The translations under genes and the position numbers were made by a program. From Flavobacterium piscis (GTDB lineage Bacteria; Bacteroidota; Bacteroidia; Flavobacteriales; Flavobacteriaceae), in contig NZ_LVEN01000010.1 in NCBI RefSeq assembly GCF_001686925.1, forward strand, positions 124,001 to 188,000: a DNA stretch of 64,000 bases, given 5' to 3'. Numbering within the stretch: the stretch's first letter is position 1; each line of letters starts with the position of its first letter. The notes below the pieces were generated by a model that was not told where the DNA came from, did not search any database, and saw only the letters and a list, made by a program, of their open reading frames with translations. This document shows positions 25,144 through 35,162 of this stretch, one piece after another.

Positions 25144-26192
25144 GCTTTCGCCCTTACAGGGCTGAAAATTGTAATCGTTTTAGTTCATAGTGCTTCGCAC
25201 TACGCTATTGCTAATGCTCTTTCAGAGCAGTTTACGAAAAATTTAATTTGCAATTTGTAAACAAAAAGAGGTCCGTTAGCGCAATTTGCAATCATCATTA
25301 TTGGAAACTTTTAAAAATGGGCTGAAAGCCCTAAAAGCAATAGCGTAGTGCAACGCACTACGAATTAAATCAAAAGTGGAAATTGCCCTGAAAGGGCAAA
25401 AGAAAATTGAGAATAAAAATTCAAAGAAAAAGGTATTTACTAGAAGAAAATCATGTTAAACATGCTTTTTAAAATTAGGCTTCCACCCTTTCAGGGCTTA
25501 AATATTAACCATTATTCATTCATAGTGCTTCGCACCATGCTATTGCTAAGGCTCTTTCAGAGCAATTTTCAAGCATTTTAATTTTGTGATTTGTGCACAA
25601 AAAGAGATTTGTTAGCCCAATTTTGCGATTGTAAGTATTCGAAACTTTTAAAAATGGGCTGAAAGCCCTAAAAGCAATAGCGTAGTGCAACGCACTATGA
25701 ATTAAATCAAAAGTGGAAATTGTCCTGAAAGGGCAAAAGAAAAATGTGTTTTCTAGAAGAACACGATGTTAAACATGTTTTTTGAAATTAGGCTTCCGCC
25801 CTTACAGGGCTTAAATATTAACCATTATTCATTCATAGTGCTTCGCACCATGCTATTGCTAAGGCTCTTTCAGAGCAATTTTCCAGCATTTTAATTTTGT
25901 AATTTGTGCACAAAAAGAGATTTGTTAGCGCAAATTTGCGATCGTAAGTATTCGAAACTTTTAAAAATGGGCTGAAAGCCCTAAAAGCAATAGCGTAGTG
26001 CAACGCACTATGAATTAAAAGCAATTGTGAATATTGCCCTGAAAGGGCAAAAGAAAAATGTGTTTTCTAGAAGAACACCATGTTAAACATGTTTTTTGAA
26101 ATTAGGCTTCCCGCCCTTACAGGGCTTAAATACTAATCATCATTCTGTTCATAGTGCTTCGCACTATGCTATTGCTAATGCTCTTTCAGAGC
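25144..26192. repeat. alternating REP array (R1 F2 R2 F3 R3 F4 R4)
   Basis: Forward units at 25319-25399, 25656-25735 and 25969-26050; reverse units at 25144-25229, 25478-25564, 25791-25877 and 26105-26192. Each forward unit has GGGCTGAAAGCCC, then GTAGTGCAACGCACTA(C/T)G, then TTG(C/T)CCTGAAAGGGCAA. Each reverse unit has the inverse order, with CCCTTACAGGGC (CCCTTTCAGGGC in R2), TAGTGCTTCGCAC, and GCTCTTTCAGAGC. The spacers repeat as well (period 337 then 313) and carry a CATGTTAAACATG palindrome. This is BIME-like organisation. The central loop GAA is constant while arm ends vary. Confidence 0.92.
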
Positions 26193-26242
26193 AACAGCTT
26201 TCGAACACTTATGATTTCAATCCGTGCCAGCAAAGAAAATAC

Positions 26243-27457
26243 TTAATGCCCCAAAACCGTAGGCTTTTTAGATTTAACATAAATCAAATCCGGCTCATTA
26301 TCCCAGGAAATTACGAGACGATCTTTCGTTACTTTTTTAATGATTCCCAAATACCATTTACTACGAGAATAATGCACCCAAAGAGAATCGTTCTTGTAAT
26401 TGCAATCGTAAACTTTACCATCACTATCGTTTACAAAATAATCAGCATTGATTTCTATTTTATTAAAATTGACTTTTCTGGCAGATTCCCATTTACCGTA
26501 ACAGTCAGCAATATTTAATGGTTCCTTTTTCTTTCCAAAAGTTAAATTGAAAGATTCTCTTCGCGAGAATTCGTTTAATCCTTTATTTTCTATTTTACTA
26601 AAAAACGCTTTTTTATCATAGCTTTTTAGCGGTTTCCAATTAAGATCTAAAATTGAAATTTTAAAATCTTTAGGAAAACCTACTAATGTATCTTTAGCGT
26701 GCAAAGGCAATGGAACATATTGTTCCGCTCCTTTGTCTATTACAAGCGGATCGATAACATTGTTTTTTTGTCGTAACTTCCATTCTTCATTTACTTCCCT
26801 TACAATATCTATCGAATCGGATTCTTTATAAACCAATTTATATTCCTCTCCGTATTCACTAATAAATTGTTTACGTTTTGCTATGGCAATTTTGATTTCC
26901 TGTTTTTTATAAAATTCAATCTCTTTTTCAGAAAATTTAAAATCTATCAAAACCACTACTTTTTCATCACTTTCATTTTTCAGGTTTAAATATCTAAAAC
27001 CATCTTCAAAGGTTTCCGGCTCCTGTGGTTTTGAAGTTGCAACAAAAGAGAAACAAGAAAGAAGAAAAATCAATTTCAGAAAAACGGGATGAACTCTATA
27101 TGTGACAGATTCTTGTTTTAATAACCAAAATGAAACCAGAGTACTTATCAAGGCAATATTATCTGAAAAATCTACAACGCGATAAAAACCAAAAAAGTCA
27201 ATAACAGCTTCTGAAAAAGTGCTCTTCCAAAAAACAAAAAATAAAGCTACAGCAATATGAATTTCTTTGATTCTTTTTGGAAAAAGCACACTCCAAAAAA
27301 ACGGAAAAGCAAGAAGTCCCACAAAATCAGATAATTTTCCGGTGAGATAATTATGAAAAACAGTTTTAAATATGAGATCATTTAAAAACAGCATCATTAA
27401 CGAAATAACAAAAACAGGATGCGCTAATCTATTTAAATTTTTTATCATATCTAGCAT
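26243..27457 (-). CDS. hypothetical membrane protein with soluble C-terminal half, 404 aa
   Basis: Not recognised. The N-terminal 150 residues hold about five hydrophobic helices, with GKLSDFVGLLAFPFFW between helices 1 and 2. After residue 150 the protein is soluble and Lys/Glu-rich, with a last part of beta character (YGKWESARKVNFNKIEI ... WYLGIIKKV). It starts at 27457, or 9 bases later at a second ATG. The stop lies 51 bases from the end of the REP array, so the array sits directly at its 3' end. Confidence 0.72.
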   Translation of the reverse strand: MLDMIKNLNRLAHPVFVISLMMLFLNDLIFKTVFHNYLTGKLSDFVGLLAFPFFWSVLFPKRIKEIHIAVALFFVFWKSTFSEAVIDFFGFYRVVDFSDNIALISTLVSFWLLKQESVTYRVHPVFLKLIFLLSCFSFVATSKPQEPETFEDGFRYLNLKNESDEKVVVLIDFKFSEKEIEFYKKQEIKIAIAKRKQFISEYGEEYKLVYKESDSIDIVREVNEEWKLRQKNNVIDPLVIDKGAEQYVPLPLHAKDTLVGFPKDFKISILDLNWKPLKSYDKKAFFSKIENKGLNEFSRRESFNLTFGKKKEPLNIADCYGKWESARKVNFNKIEINADYFVNDSDGKVYDCNYKNDSLWVHYSRSKWYLGIIKKVTKDRLVISWDNEPDLIYVKSKKPTVLGH

Positions 27458-27547
27458 TATTGATTAGCTCTAACTAACTTCTATCCCATTCGAAAAAATG
27501 GCAAATCAAAAAAACTTTTTCTCTTAGCGCCTTCGCAGCAAAACGTA

Positions 27548-28504
27548 TTATTTCAACAAATACCCAAATCGAATCGATCCATAAAAATAACCTGAATTGG
27601 TATTCGTTTCCGGATCTCTTAATTCTCTGCCTCTATAAATAAAAGAATACGACATATTGAAGTTGTTATGTCTGTATTTTAATCCAAATTCGGCATTAAA
27701 ACGAAGCGGTTCCAGCTCAAAAGTTAGCGGACTTGTATTACTAAACATGCTTCCCTGAATCGTAGCGTCATAAAATTGGTAATTAACGCTTGGCATCGCA
27801 TAAAAATAAAACTCTCTGATATTGTATTGCGGTACAGAACTTACCGAGGCATCATGCAAATTCGAATCATAAATTGGCAGTAATTTTTTAAAACCAATTC
27901 GGGTTAAGAATCCCGTAGAAACGCCATCAAAGATAGTTCCCACGTTTGCTTCTGATTGAAAATGAAGGTCTATGAAATCGTTGTGTTTTGCAGAAAACAT
28001 TTTCTTCGAATACATCACATGTGCCTGAACAGCAAAAGCATTATGCAATTGATTTTCCCAGCCAAATACTTCTTTATATCCAATTATATGATGAAAACTT
28101 TCCTGGGTTTCTTTTCCCAAAGCATTTGGTCCCATAAAACCTACCTGAAAATCAGTCTTTAAAACTGATTCGCTTTGGTAAAAAAAGCTTCTTCCCGCTT
28201 CTGCAAAAAGATATCCGGTAAAAGGGCGATCATTTATCGTTACAGCTTCTGCATTAATAAACCTGGGATTATAAATGTACTGACCAATACGGAATTCAGT
28301 GATTTTTTTGTTGATTTTAGGATTATCATTTTTCGATAAAAACCGATAAAAAAGTTCTAAACCATTGGTATAATACATATCATTTTTAGATGATGTGTAC
28401 AAATCGTTGTCGGTAATAAAACCAATTTCTGTTGTTTTTACCTGACCAAAAGCCAAAGCCGTTGTCAATACGAGGAGCGCAATAAAAGATTTTTTATTTG
28501 GCAT
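27548..28504 (-). CDS. LpxR-like outer-membrane protein (DUF2219, lipid A deacylase family)
   Basis: 318 residues with a cleavable signal peptide (LLVLTTALAFGQ). The family features are present in order: ITDNDLYTS and YYTNGLE near the start, GQYIYNPRF, NDRPFTGYLFAEAG, and GFMGPNALGKETQESFHHIIG followed by a Glu. These match the Asn/Asp, Thr and His/Glu active-site positions of LpxR, which removes the 3'-acyloxyacyl chain of lipid A. The rest alternates aromatic beta-strands and ends in an aromatic-rich strand, as for a 12-strand barrel. Its start overlaps the mtgA end by 11 bases, so it is the third gene of an envelope operon. Enzymatic activity is inferred. Confidence 0.82.
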   Translation of the reverse strand: MPNKKSFIALLVLTTALAFGQVKTTEIGFITDNDLYTSSKNDMYYTNGLELFYRFLSKNDNPKINKKITEFRIGQYIYNPRFINAEAVTINDRPFTGYLFAEAGRSFFYQSESVLKTDFQVGFMGPNALGKETQESFHHIIGYKEVFGWENQLHNAFAVQAHVMYSKKMFSAKHNDFIDLHFQSEANVGTIFDGVSTGFLTRIGFKKLLPIYDSNLHDASVSSVPQYNIREFYFYAMPSVNYQFYDATIQGSMFSNTSPLTFELEPLRFNAEFGLKYRHNNFNMSYSFIYRGRELRDPETNTNSGYFYGSIRFGYLLK

Positions 28505-29276
28505 TATAATTTATTTTTCCAACCGCGCGCATTTCACGAACAATTCGTTCTTTTCTTCTGTTTATATAACTTGAAGATCCTGTTGCTTTAAATTTTCTTG
28601 GGTTTGGCAATATTGCAGCAATTCCGGCGGCCTGCATTGGTGTTAAGCTTGATGCATCACGACGGTACCAATGTTCTGTCGCGGCATAAGCACCGTACAC
28701 TCCGTCTCCCATTTCGATACTATTAAGATAGACTTCCATAATACGTTCTTTGCCCCAAATTACTTCGATTAAAACCGTAAAATAAGCTTCGAGACCTTTA
28801 CGGAAATAACTTTTGCCCTGCCATAAAAAGACATTTTTGGCGGTTTGCTGCGAGATCGTACTTCCGCCACGAATTCGGCGTCCGCGTTCGTTGCTTTTAT
28901 ATGCTTTTTGAAGCGCTTTAAAATCGAAACCATTATGCTTTAAAAAAGTTCCGTCTTCACTGGCGATTACAGCTTTTTGCAAATTCATCGAAATTTTCTC
29001 GATAGGTTCCCAATCGTGATCAAAGAAAACTTCTTTACCATCGAGTTTATTTTCGATCGCCCTAATCAGCATCAAAGGGGTAAACGGTACTGGAATATAT
29101 TTAAAAAACACCACAGACGCGATTGAGATTCCGAAAAACCATAAACATAATTTTATAAAAAACCATTTTACTTTTTCACCAAAAGAGCGATTGCCTTTTT
29201 TTGGTGCTGCTTTAGGTTTTGGTTTCGGTTTGTTTGCGGTTGTTGTTTTTGGTATCGGTCTTTTGGTTACTCCCAT
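28494..29276 (-). CDS. mtgA: monofunctional biosynthetic peptidoglycan transglycosylase
   Basis: 260 residues of the GT51 family, polymerising lipid II into glycan strands. A Lys/Pro-rich cytoplasmic tail (about 1-40) precedes one membrane helix (about 50-70). The catalytic domain shows VIASEDGTFLKHNGFD (catalytic Glu), RGGSTISQQTAKN and EVYLNSIEMGDGVYG, the known GT51 motifs. Start set at 29276, where ATG overlaps the stop of the upstream oxidoreductase in a TAATG arrangement that indicates translational coupling. It also overlaps the LpxR-like gene, giving a compact operon. Confidence 0.93.
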   Translation of the reverse strand: MGVTKRPIPKTTTANKPKPKPKAAPKKGNRSFGEKVKWFFIKLCLWFFGISIASVVFFKYIPVPFTPLMLIRAIENKLDGKEVFFDHDWEPIEKISMNLQKAVIASEDGTFLKHNGFDFKALQKAYKSNERGRRIRGGSTISQQTAKNVFLWQGKSYFRKGLEAYFTVLIEVIWGKERIMEVYLNSIEMGDGVYGAYAATEHWYRRDASSLTPMQAAGIAAILPNPRKFKATGSSSYINRRKERIVREMRAVGKINYNAK

Positions 29277-30388
29277 TATATTAAATCTGCTAATTCTGTT
29301 CCTATTAAACTCCCAATCGCTACTCCCATTCCGCCTAAACGCACTCCACAAAACACGTTTTCAGACAGTTGAGCAACAACAGGATTTTTACTATTTCCAA
29401 TTCCCATGATCCCACTCCAACGATGTGCGATCTGGAAATCCTGATTTGGTAAAATTACATTTTTAAGTAAATCCTCCAATTTATTTTGCACAATTTTCGT
29501 CTGCCCATATTGTGTTGTTGTTTCTGCCTCAAAATCAAGATTTCTGCCTCCGCCAAGCAAAATTCTATTTTCTATATTTCTGAAATAATAATAACCTCGA
29601 TCCAGATGAAAAGTGCCTTTTATATCTAAATTTGCGATAGGTTCTGTAATTAAAACCTGTGCTCTTGCAGGTTGTACAGCTCCTTTTGTAATGGTATTTG
29701 CAAAACCATTTGTGGCAAAAAGTAGTTTATTCGATTTAAAACTAAAATCAGTCAAAACAATTTCGACCTGATTTCCTAAATCGGCATATGAAGTCACGGT
29801 TTGCTGGTTCAGAATTAAAATATTTGAAGAAACAGCCTGCCTTAGCAATTCCTGCATCATATTTCCGGTATCGACCTGAGCTTCAAAAGGATTAAAAATT
29901 AAATATTCATTCACCTTATCAAACCCAAATCGGTCCACTTCTTTAGAAAAAACATCGGCTTTAAAAAGTGGTTTTAAAATTTCATTTACAAAAGGCAATC
30001 TCGAAATGCATTCGCTAAATCCGCTTTCATCTTCTTTCAGGAATAATTCATATCCGCCGTGAGGTCTAAAATCAATCGCAGTATCCCCCAGTCTTTTTCG
30101 AAGTAATTGCAAACCTTTCCAACGTTTCTCGATTAGATTTATTACATCTTCTTCTGAATGTGTTTTGAGATCTTCCAAAATTTCAGAGAGACTTCCAAAA
30201 CAGGCAAAACCGGCATTTTTTGTACTTGCACCTTGTGGCAGCATTCCTTTTTCTAACACCAGAATTTTTGCTGCAGGGAATCTTTCGCGTAAGCGTAATG
30301 CAGCATGCAATCCTACAATACCGCTGCCCACGATAGTATAATCAACATTTGTGAACCAATTTTTAAGTTCCCAATAACTTAATTCCAT
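29276..30388 (-). CDS. FAD-dependent oxidoreductase (DAO family)
   Basis: 370 residues from the ATG at 30388 (MELSYWELKN); a longer frame to 30490 is repeat-rich leader. The Rossmann FAD motif reads YTIVGSGIVGLHAA near residue 18, followed by ILVLEKG and NAGFACFG. The C-terminus shows RILLGGGRN and a late FAD segment, VRLGGMGVAIGSL. It belongs to the D-amino acid/glycine oxidase-like (DAO) group; the substrate amine is unknown. First gene of an operon with mtgA and the LpxR-like gene. The metabolic link between them is unclear. Confidence 0.87.
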   Translation of the reverse strand: MELSYWELKNWFTNVDYTIVGSGIVGLHAALRLRERFPAAKILVLEKGMLPQGASTKNAGFACFGSLSEILEDLKTHSEEDVINLIEKRWKGLQLLRKRLGDTAIDFRPHGGYELFLKEDESGFSECISRLPFVNEILKPLFKADVFSKEVDRFGFDKVNEYLIFNPFEAQVDTGNMMQELLRQAVSSNILILNQQTVTSYADLGNQVEIVLTDFSFKSNKLLFATNGFANTITKGAVQPARAQVLITEPIANLDIKGTFHLDRGYYYFRNIENRILLGGGRNLDFEAETTTQYGQTKIVQNKLEDLLKNVILPNQDFQIAHRWSGIMGIGNSKNPVVAQLSENVFCGVRLGGMGVAIGSLIGTELADLI

Positions 30389-30467
30389 TTTTATCTTAAA
30401 ATAAATTCCAATCTTTTGAATTCCAAATTCCAATTTAGGAAATAAATTTAAAACTTTATTTTCAATC

Positions 30468-30530
30468 GCCACGAATTCATGAATTTTCATTTTAAAAAAT
30501 TATCAAAAAAAATTCGTGAATTCGTGCCAG
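30468..30530. repeat. GCCACGAATTC...GAATTCGTGCC inverted repeat
   Basis: A near copy of the element at 1258-1314 (arms GCCACGAATTCATGAATTTT and AATTCGTGAATTCGTGCC). It lies in the divergent gap before the S9 peptidase. Confidence 0.7.
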
Positions 30531-30640
30531 AAAAACTTTAGTATAAACTTTTGGGATTTTTAACATTTTTGGGATTTGGAATTTAACTATTTGGAGTTTA
30601 AAAGTTGTATTTTTAGCCCCACGAATATTAGAATTTTATT

Positions 30641-32542
30641 ATGAAAAAAGTATTATTTACAACCTTAATAATGATGAGTTTAAACGCTATCGGACAGAAT
30701 GTAATGTCTCCGGAATTGTTATGGAAATTAGGAAGAGTAAGTGCTCTTGGACTTTCGAAAGATGCGAAGAATGTTGTTTTTAAGGTTTCGACGCCTTCGA
30801 TCGAGGAAAACAAATCGTCTTCTAAATTTTACATTATCCCTGTAAATGGCGGAAATGCAACTGAAATTAAAGACACGAAAGATGTTTTGGCCGACAAAAA
30901 TGTTTCGCCAGACGGAAAATTTTTAGTGTACAATGAAGAAGTAAAAATTGACAAGGTTTTAGGTAAAGATTTTTATCCAAAACTGGACAAATCTGATGCT
31001 CAAATCTACGATGGTTTAGATTATCGCCATTGGGATACCTGGAATGAAGGTAAATTTAACCACGTTTTTTATAAAGAAAACAAAGACGGCGCAAAAGGAA
31101 TTGACATTTTGAAAGGTGAAAATTTTGATTCTCCGCAAAAACCTTTTGGTGGCGACGAAGATTATATCTGGTCTCCTGACGGAAAAAGTATTTTATATGT
31201 GTGCAAGAAAAAAGCTGGAACACAATATGCCATTTCTACCAATACAGATATTTATGAGTACAATTTAGAAACTCAAAAAACGACAAATAAAACCGAAGAA
31301 AACTTAGGTTACGATACGGCTCCACAATTTTCTCCAACAGGAAACTTAACCTGGCTGCAAATGAAACGTGACGGTTACGAAGCTGATAAAAACGATATTA
31401 TTGTTGAATTTAAAGGAATCAAAACCAACTTAACGGCAAATTGGGACGGAACTGTAGATAATTTTATTTGGAGTAAAGATGGCAAAAACGTATTTTTTGT
31501 AGCTGCTGTTGATGGTACAAAACAATTGTTTACGGTAAACTTTCCTGGATTAACCAAAATTGCAATCAATGTTCGCCAATTGACTAAAGGAGATTTTGAC
31601 GTAAATGATTTAGTAGGTTTGGCTGGTGATGACATTATTGTTACCAGAAATGATATGAATCACGCTCCCGAAATTTATTCTTTTAATTTAAAGAAAAACA
31701 GCTGGAAACAATTAACAAACGTAAATACCGAAACGTACAAGACATTAGCGTTAAGCAAAACAGAAAAACGTTATGTTACGACTACAGACGGTAAAAAAAT
31801 GTTGGTTTGGGTAATTTTGCCTCCAAATTTTGATGCTTCTAAAAAATATCCAACTTTATTGTTTTGTCAGGGAGGACCACAATCTCCGTTGACACAATCG
31901 TATTCTTTCCGTTGGAATTTTCAATTAATGGCAGCTAAAGGTTATGTGGTGGTAGCACCAAACCGTCGTGGAATGCCAGGACATGGTGTAGAATGGAATG
32001 AGCAAATTAGTAAAGACTGGGGCGGACAGGTTATGGACGATTACTTATCAGCAATTGACGATGTAGCTAAAGAAAGTTATGTAGATAAATCACGTTTAGG
32101 TTGCGTTGGTGCAAGTTACGGTGGATATTCAGTATTTTATTTAGCCGGAATTCATAAAAACCGTTTCAAAACTTTTATCGCTCATGATGGCGTTTTCAAT
32201 ACGGTTAGTATGTTAGGAACTACAGAAGAGGTTTTCTTTAACAACTGGGATTTTGGCGGTGCTTACTGGGAAAAAGACAATGCTGTAGCGCAAAAAGCAT
32301 ACACTACTTTTAACCCTGCAACTTTGGTACAAAACTGGAACAAACCTATTTTGATTTTTCAGGGCGGAAAAGATTACCGTGTACCAATTGGGCAAGGACA
32401 AGAAGCTTTTCAGGCTGCGCAATTAAGAGGCATCAAATCAAGATTTGTATATTTCCCGGATGAAAATCATTGGGTTTTACATCCACAAAATGCTCAGGTT
32501 TGGCAAGGTGAATTTTTTAAATGGTTAGACGAGACACTTTAA
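30641..32542 (+). CDS. secreted S9 family prolyl oligopeptidase-like peptidase
   Basis: 633 residues with a signal peptide (LFTTLIMMSLNAIGQ). The N-terminal 370 residues form a beta-propeller, seen as repeated SPDGK/SKDGK blades (for instance IWSPDGKSILYV). The C-terminal alpha/beta-hydrolase domain carries the triad: Ser492 in GASYGGYS, Asp578 in GGKDYRVP and His610 in DENHW. The architecture is that of dipeptidyl-peptidase/acylaminoacyl-peptidase relatives which trim peptides in the periplasm; the exact cleavage preference is not known. A terminator follows, and the gene is transcribed alone. Confidence 0.92.
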   Translation: MKKVLFTTLIMMSLNAIGQNVMSPELLWKLGRVSALGLSKDAKNVVFKVSTPSIEENKSSSKFYIIPVNGGNATEIKDTKDVLADKNVSPDGKFLVYNEEVKIDKVLGKDFYPKLDKSDAQIYDGLDYRHWDTWNEGKFNHVFYKENKDGAKGIDILKGENFDSPQKPFGGDEDYIWSPDGKSILYVCKKKAGTQYAISTNTDIYEYNLETQKTTNKTEENLGYDTAPQFSPTGNLTWLQMKRDGYEADKNDIIVEFKGIKTNLTANWDGTVDNFIWSKDGKNVFFVAAVDGTKQLFTVNFPGLTKIAINVRQLTKGDFDVNDLVGLAGDDIIVTRNDMNHAPEIYSFNLKKNSWKQLTNVNTETYKTLALSKTEKRYVTTTDGKKMLVWVILPPNFDASKKYPTLLFCQGGPQSPLTQSYSFRWNFQLMAAKGYVVVAPNRRGMPGHGVEWNEQISKDWGGQVMDDYLSAIDDVAKESYVDKSRLGCVGASYGGYSVFYLAGIHKNRFKTFIAHDGVFNTVSMLGTTEEVFFNNWDFGGAYWEKDNAVAQKAYTTFNPATLVQNWNKPILIFQGGKDYRVPIGQGQEAFQAAQLRGIKSRFVYFPDENHWVLHPQNAQVWQGEFFKWLDETL

Positions 32543-32560
32543 TCCCATAATTAAACGATA

Positions 32561-32602
32561 AAAATAGCCGTAGATTTATATAATCTGCGGCTATTTTGTT
32601 TT
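32561..32602 (+). terminator. terminator after the S9 peptidase
   Basis: AAAATAGCCG(T)AGATT pairs with AATCTGCGGCTATTTT, followed by GTTTTTC. Confidence 0.85.
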
Positions 32603-32720
32603 TCACTTCTTTTAATTATGTAAAATATTAGCATTAATTTGTATTTCTAAAACAGAAATTTTGAATAAATTGCAGCGATTTCACATCATAAAATCTTCTC
32701 AATCCCCACAATAGCAATCT

Positions 32721-35162
32721 ATGGAGAGTAAAAAAAGTTATACAGCACTCAAAGTCCTTTTTAGTTACATTGCTCTTTTGGGATTAGTAGTTACTGTAGG
32801 ATGGTTTTTATATTCTGAAAATGTAGTTTATAAAAAATTAGAAGATAAAATCGCTTTTGAAAAAACCAAGATCCTCAGGGTAAGTAAATTGTTTTCGAAT
32901 GTGTATAAAACAGAAAGTTTAGCAAGGAAAACGATTCAGACTAATTCTGAACAAGATTTTAGAAGTTATATTATCGAAACTGATTCTTTAAAATCAAGAA
33001 TCGATACTTTAAAACAAATTGTTACAACTCAATATCAAAAAACGTTACTGGATAGCGTTACGTATTTATTGTCTGAAAAAACGAAAAACATTCGGCAATT
33101 AAAAACCATAAAAAATAAGGCCGAAGACGAAGTCTCTGTTAATACTGCGATTGATGAAATTACCAAAATGGAGTTTAAACTTCGAAAATTAGAACTTCAG
33201 GATTTCAACAAAAACCCGAATCAGCTGGGCAGTTATCAGCGCAATGTACTGCAAAAATATGTTGATTATCTCAATCAGAATATTCCGGATGACAGCACGA
33301 ATACATTGAGCAAACAAGCATCGGATTCTATTTTGGCCAATTCTAAAAAATTGTTAAGCAATGTAAAAATCAAGGCCGAAAAGAAAAAGGAATCGTTGAA
33401 TTTTGAAGAGAACAAATTATTGAAAAATGAAATTGCCATTTCGGACCAGCTTCGTAAAGTACTTCGAATTATCGAAAGAGAAATTATCATTAACTCTATA
33501 AAAAACAATTCGCTAAAAGAAAAATCCCTTAAAAAAGTCAATGAAATTGTAACCGTTTCAGCTATTGTTGGTTTGGTCCTAACATTGTTTTTCTCAATTT
33601 TAATTGTGAGCGATTACTCAAAATCGCAGGTTTATAAAAAACAACTCGAAATTGCGAATTTCAAAACAAAGAATTTGCTTAAAAGCCGCGAACAGTTAAT
33701 TTCGACGGTAAGTCACGATTTAAAAACGCCGCTGAGTACCATTGTGGGTTATTCTGAACTTTTGGGGAATTCTGATGTTACTACAAAGCAATCGTATTTC
33801 ATTAAAAACATCAAAAACTCATCAGAATATATTACGCAATTGGTTCAGGATTTACTGGATTTCTCTAAGATTGAAGCCGGAAAAATCACGATCGAAAAAG
33901 TTCCGTTTTTATTACCTGACATTATTGATGAAGTTGCCAAAAGTATTCAGACCGTATACAAACACAAAAACATTGATCTTATTATTAATGTTGATGAGAA
34001 ACTGAATTCGAAAATTGTTGGAGATCCTTTTAGACTGAAACAAATTTTAAGTAATATTATAGGAAACGCATATAAATTTACCGAAGAAGGTTTCATCAAA
34101 ATAAGCGGATACATAGCTGAAAATGATCAATTTTATACCATTAGAATTGAAGATACAGGAATTGGAATCGAAAAAGGAAATCAGAAATTGGTTTTTGAAG
34201 AATTTGCGCAGGCCAATGAAAATATTGAAAAAGAATATGGAGGAACTGGTTTAGGATTGTCTATTTGCCAAAAAATAATTTCGATTTTGGGTGGAGATTT
34301 AAAACTGGAAAGCACATTTGGTAAAGGAAGTACTTTTGAAGTACAACTTCCGTTACAGTTTGATAATAGTCCAAATTCAGTTCCCGAAGTCAAAAAAACT
34401 CTAGTTCGTAATACTAAAAAACAAACTTTTATAGTTCTGGACGATGACATCAATCTTTTGAATTTGACAAGCGGCGTTTTAAAGCAGGAACAACATCAGG
34501 TCCTGTCTTTTAATAGTGGTATAAAAGCTTTAGAAGCGATCCAGAATACGAATTTCGATTTTATTATTACAGATATACAAATGCCGGAAATGGACGGTTT
34601 TGCTTTTTTGAAAAAATTAAAAAATTCTGGATATTCCACTTATAAAAACCAGCCTGTAATTGCCTTAACAGGAAGAACTGATCTTGACGCGGCTGTGTAT
34701 AACGAAGCCGGTTTTACAACTGTAATACAAAAACCGTATTCGCCTAAAATATTACTGGAAACCATACATCTTATTTTAGAAAATGATACATTACCCAATG
34801 TTGACATTAATAAACAAGAACAAAAAACCAGTTCTCAATTGTATTCGTTGGATACACTAAAAGAATTTTTAGGTAATGATACTACGGCATTAAAAGAAGT
34901 TTTAAAATCATTTATCGAAAGCAGTTCTGAAAACTTAAATTTATTAGAGAATGCGATGATTGATAAAAACACAACCGAAATTAATTCAGTTGCACACCGA
35001 ATTGCGCCAATGTTCAAGCAAATTCAGGCGCGTGAAATTGGTGAAATTTTAAAAGTCTTAGAAAATAAGGATCTTGAAACTTCTGATTTACCCGATATTT
35101 TTAAAGTTTTGAAAGCAAAAACAGATGTACTTTTTAAAGCTCTACATAAAGAAATAGCCTAA
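32721..35162 (+). CDS. hybrid sensor histidine kinase with receiver and Hpt domains
   Basis: 813 residues. Domain order: membrane helix 1 (about 13-30), a mostly helical periplasmic sensor of about 240 residues, and membrane helix 2 (about 275-297). A HisKA follows with phospho-His H332 (STVSHDLKTPLS), then the HATPase with IIGNAYKFT, DTGIGIEKG and GGTGLGLS, and a receiver with phospho-Asp D618 (ITDIQMPEMDG). The C-terminal Hpt-like domain has H759 (SVAHRIAPM). A full His-Asp-His relay can therefore be drawn inside one protein. The sensory part has no recognisable domain. The stop overlaps the convergent sigma-54 regulator by 4 bases. Confidence 0.93.
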   Translation: MESKKSYTALKVLFSYIALLGLVVTVGWFLYSENVVYKKLEDKIAFEKTKILRVSKLFSNVYKTESLARKTIQTNSEQDFRSYIIETDSLKSRIDTLKQIVTTQYQKTLLDSVTYLLSEKTKNIRQLKTIKNKAEDEVSVNTAIDEITKMEFKLRKLELQDFNKNPNQLGSYQRNVLQKYVDYLNQNIPDDSTNTLSKQASDSILANSKKLLSNVKIKAEKKKESLNFEENKLLKNEIAISDQLRKVLRIIEREIIINSIKNNSLKEKSLKKVNEIVTVSAIVGLVLTLFFSILIVSDYSKSQVYKKQLEIANFKTKNLLKSREQLISTVSHDLKTPLSTIVGYSELLGNSDVTTKQSYFIKNIKNSSEYITQLVQDLLDFSKIEAGKITIEKVPFLLPDIIDEVAKSIQTVYKHKNIDLIINVDEKLNSKIVGDPFRLKQILSNIIGNAYKFTEEGFIKISGYIAENDQFYTIRIEDTGIGIEKGNQKLVFEEFAQANENIEKEYGGTGLGLSICQKIISILGGDLKLESTFGKGSTFEVQLPLQFDNSPNSVPEVKKTLVRNTKKQTFIVLDDDINLLNLTSGVLKQEQHQVLSFNSGIKALEAIQNTNFDFIITDIQMPEMDGFAFLKKLKNSGYSTYKNQPVIALTGRTDLDAAVYNEAGFTTVIQKPYSPKILLETIHLILENDTLPNVDINKQEQKTSSQLYSLDTLKEFLGNDTTALKEVLKSFIESSSENLNLLENAMIDKNTTEINSVAHRIAPMFKQIQAREIGEILKVLENKDLETSDLPDIFKVLKAKTDVLFKALHKEIA

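Noticed and set aside
25144..26192. CRISPR array
   Set aside because: Units alternate in orientation, contain hairpins and have repeated rather than unique spacers; no cas genes are present.
25833..26518. Frames of 63 and 140 codons over the REP array and the end of the 26243 gene
   Set aside because: Their residues come from REP hairpins or from the antisense of a real gene.
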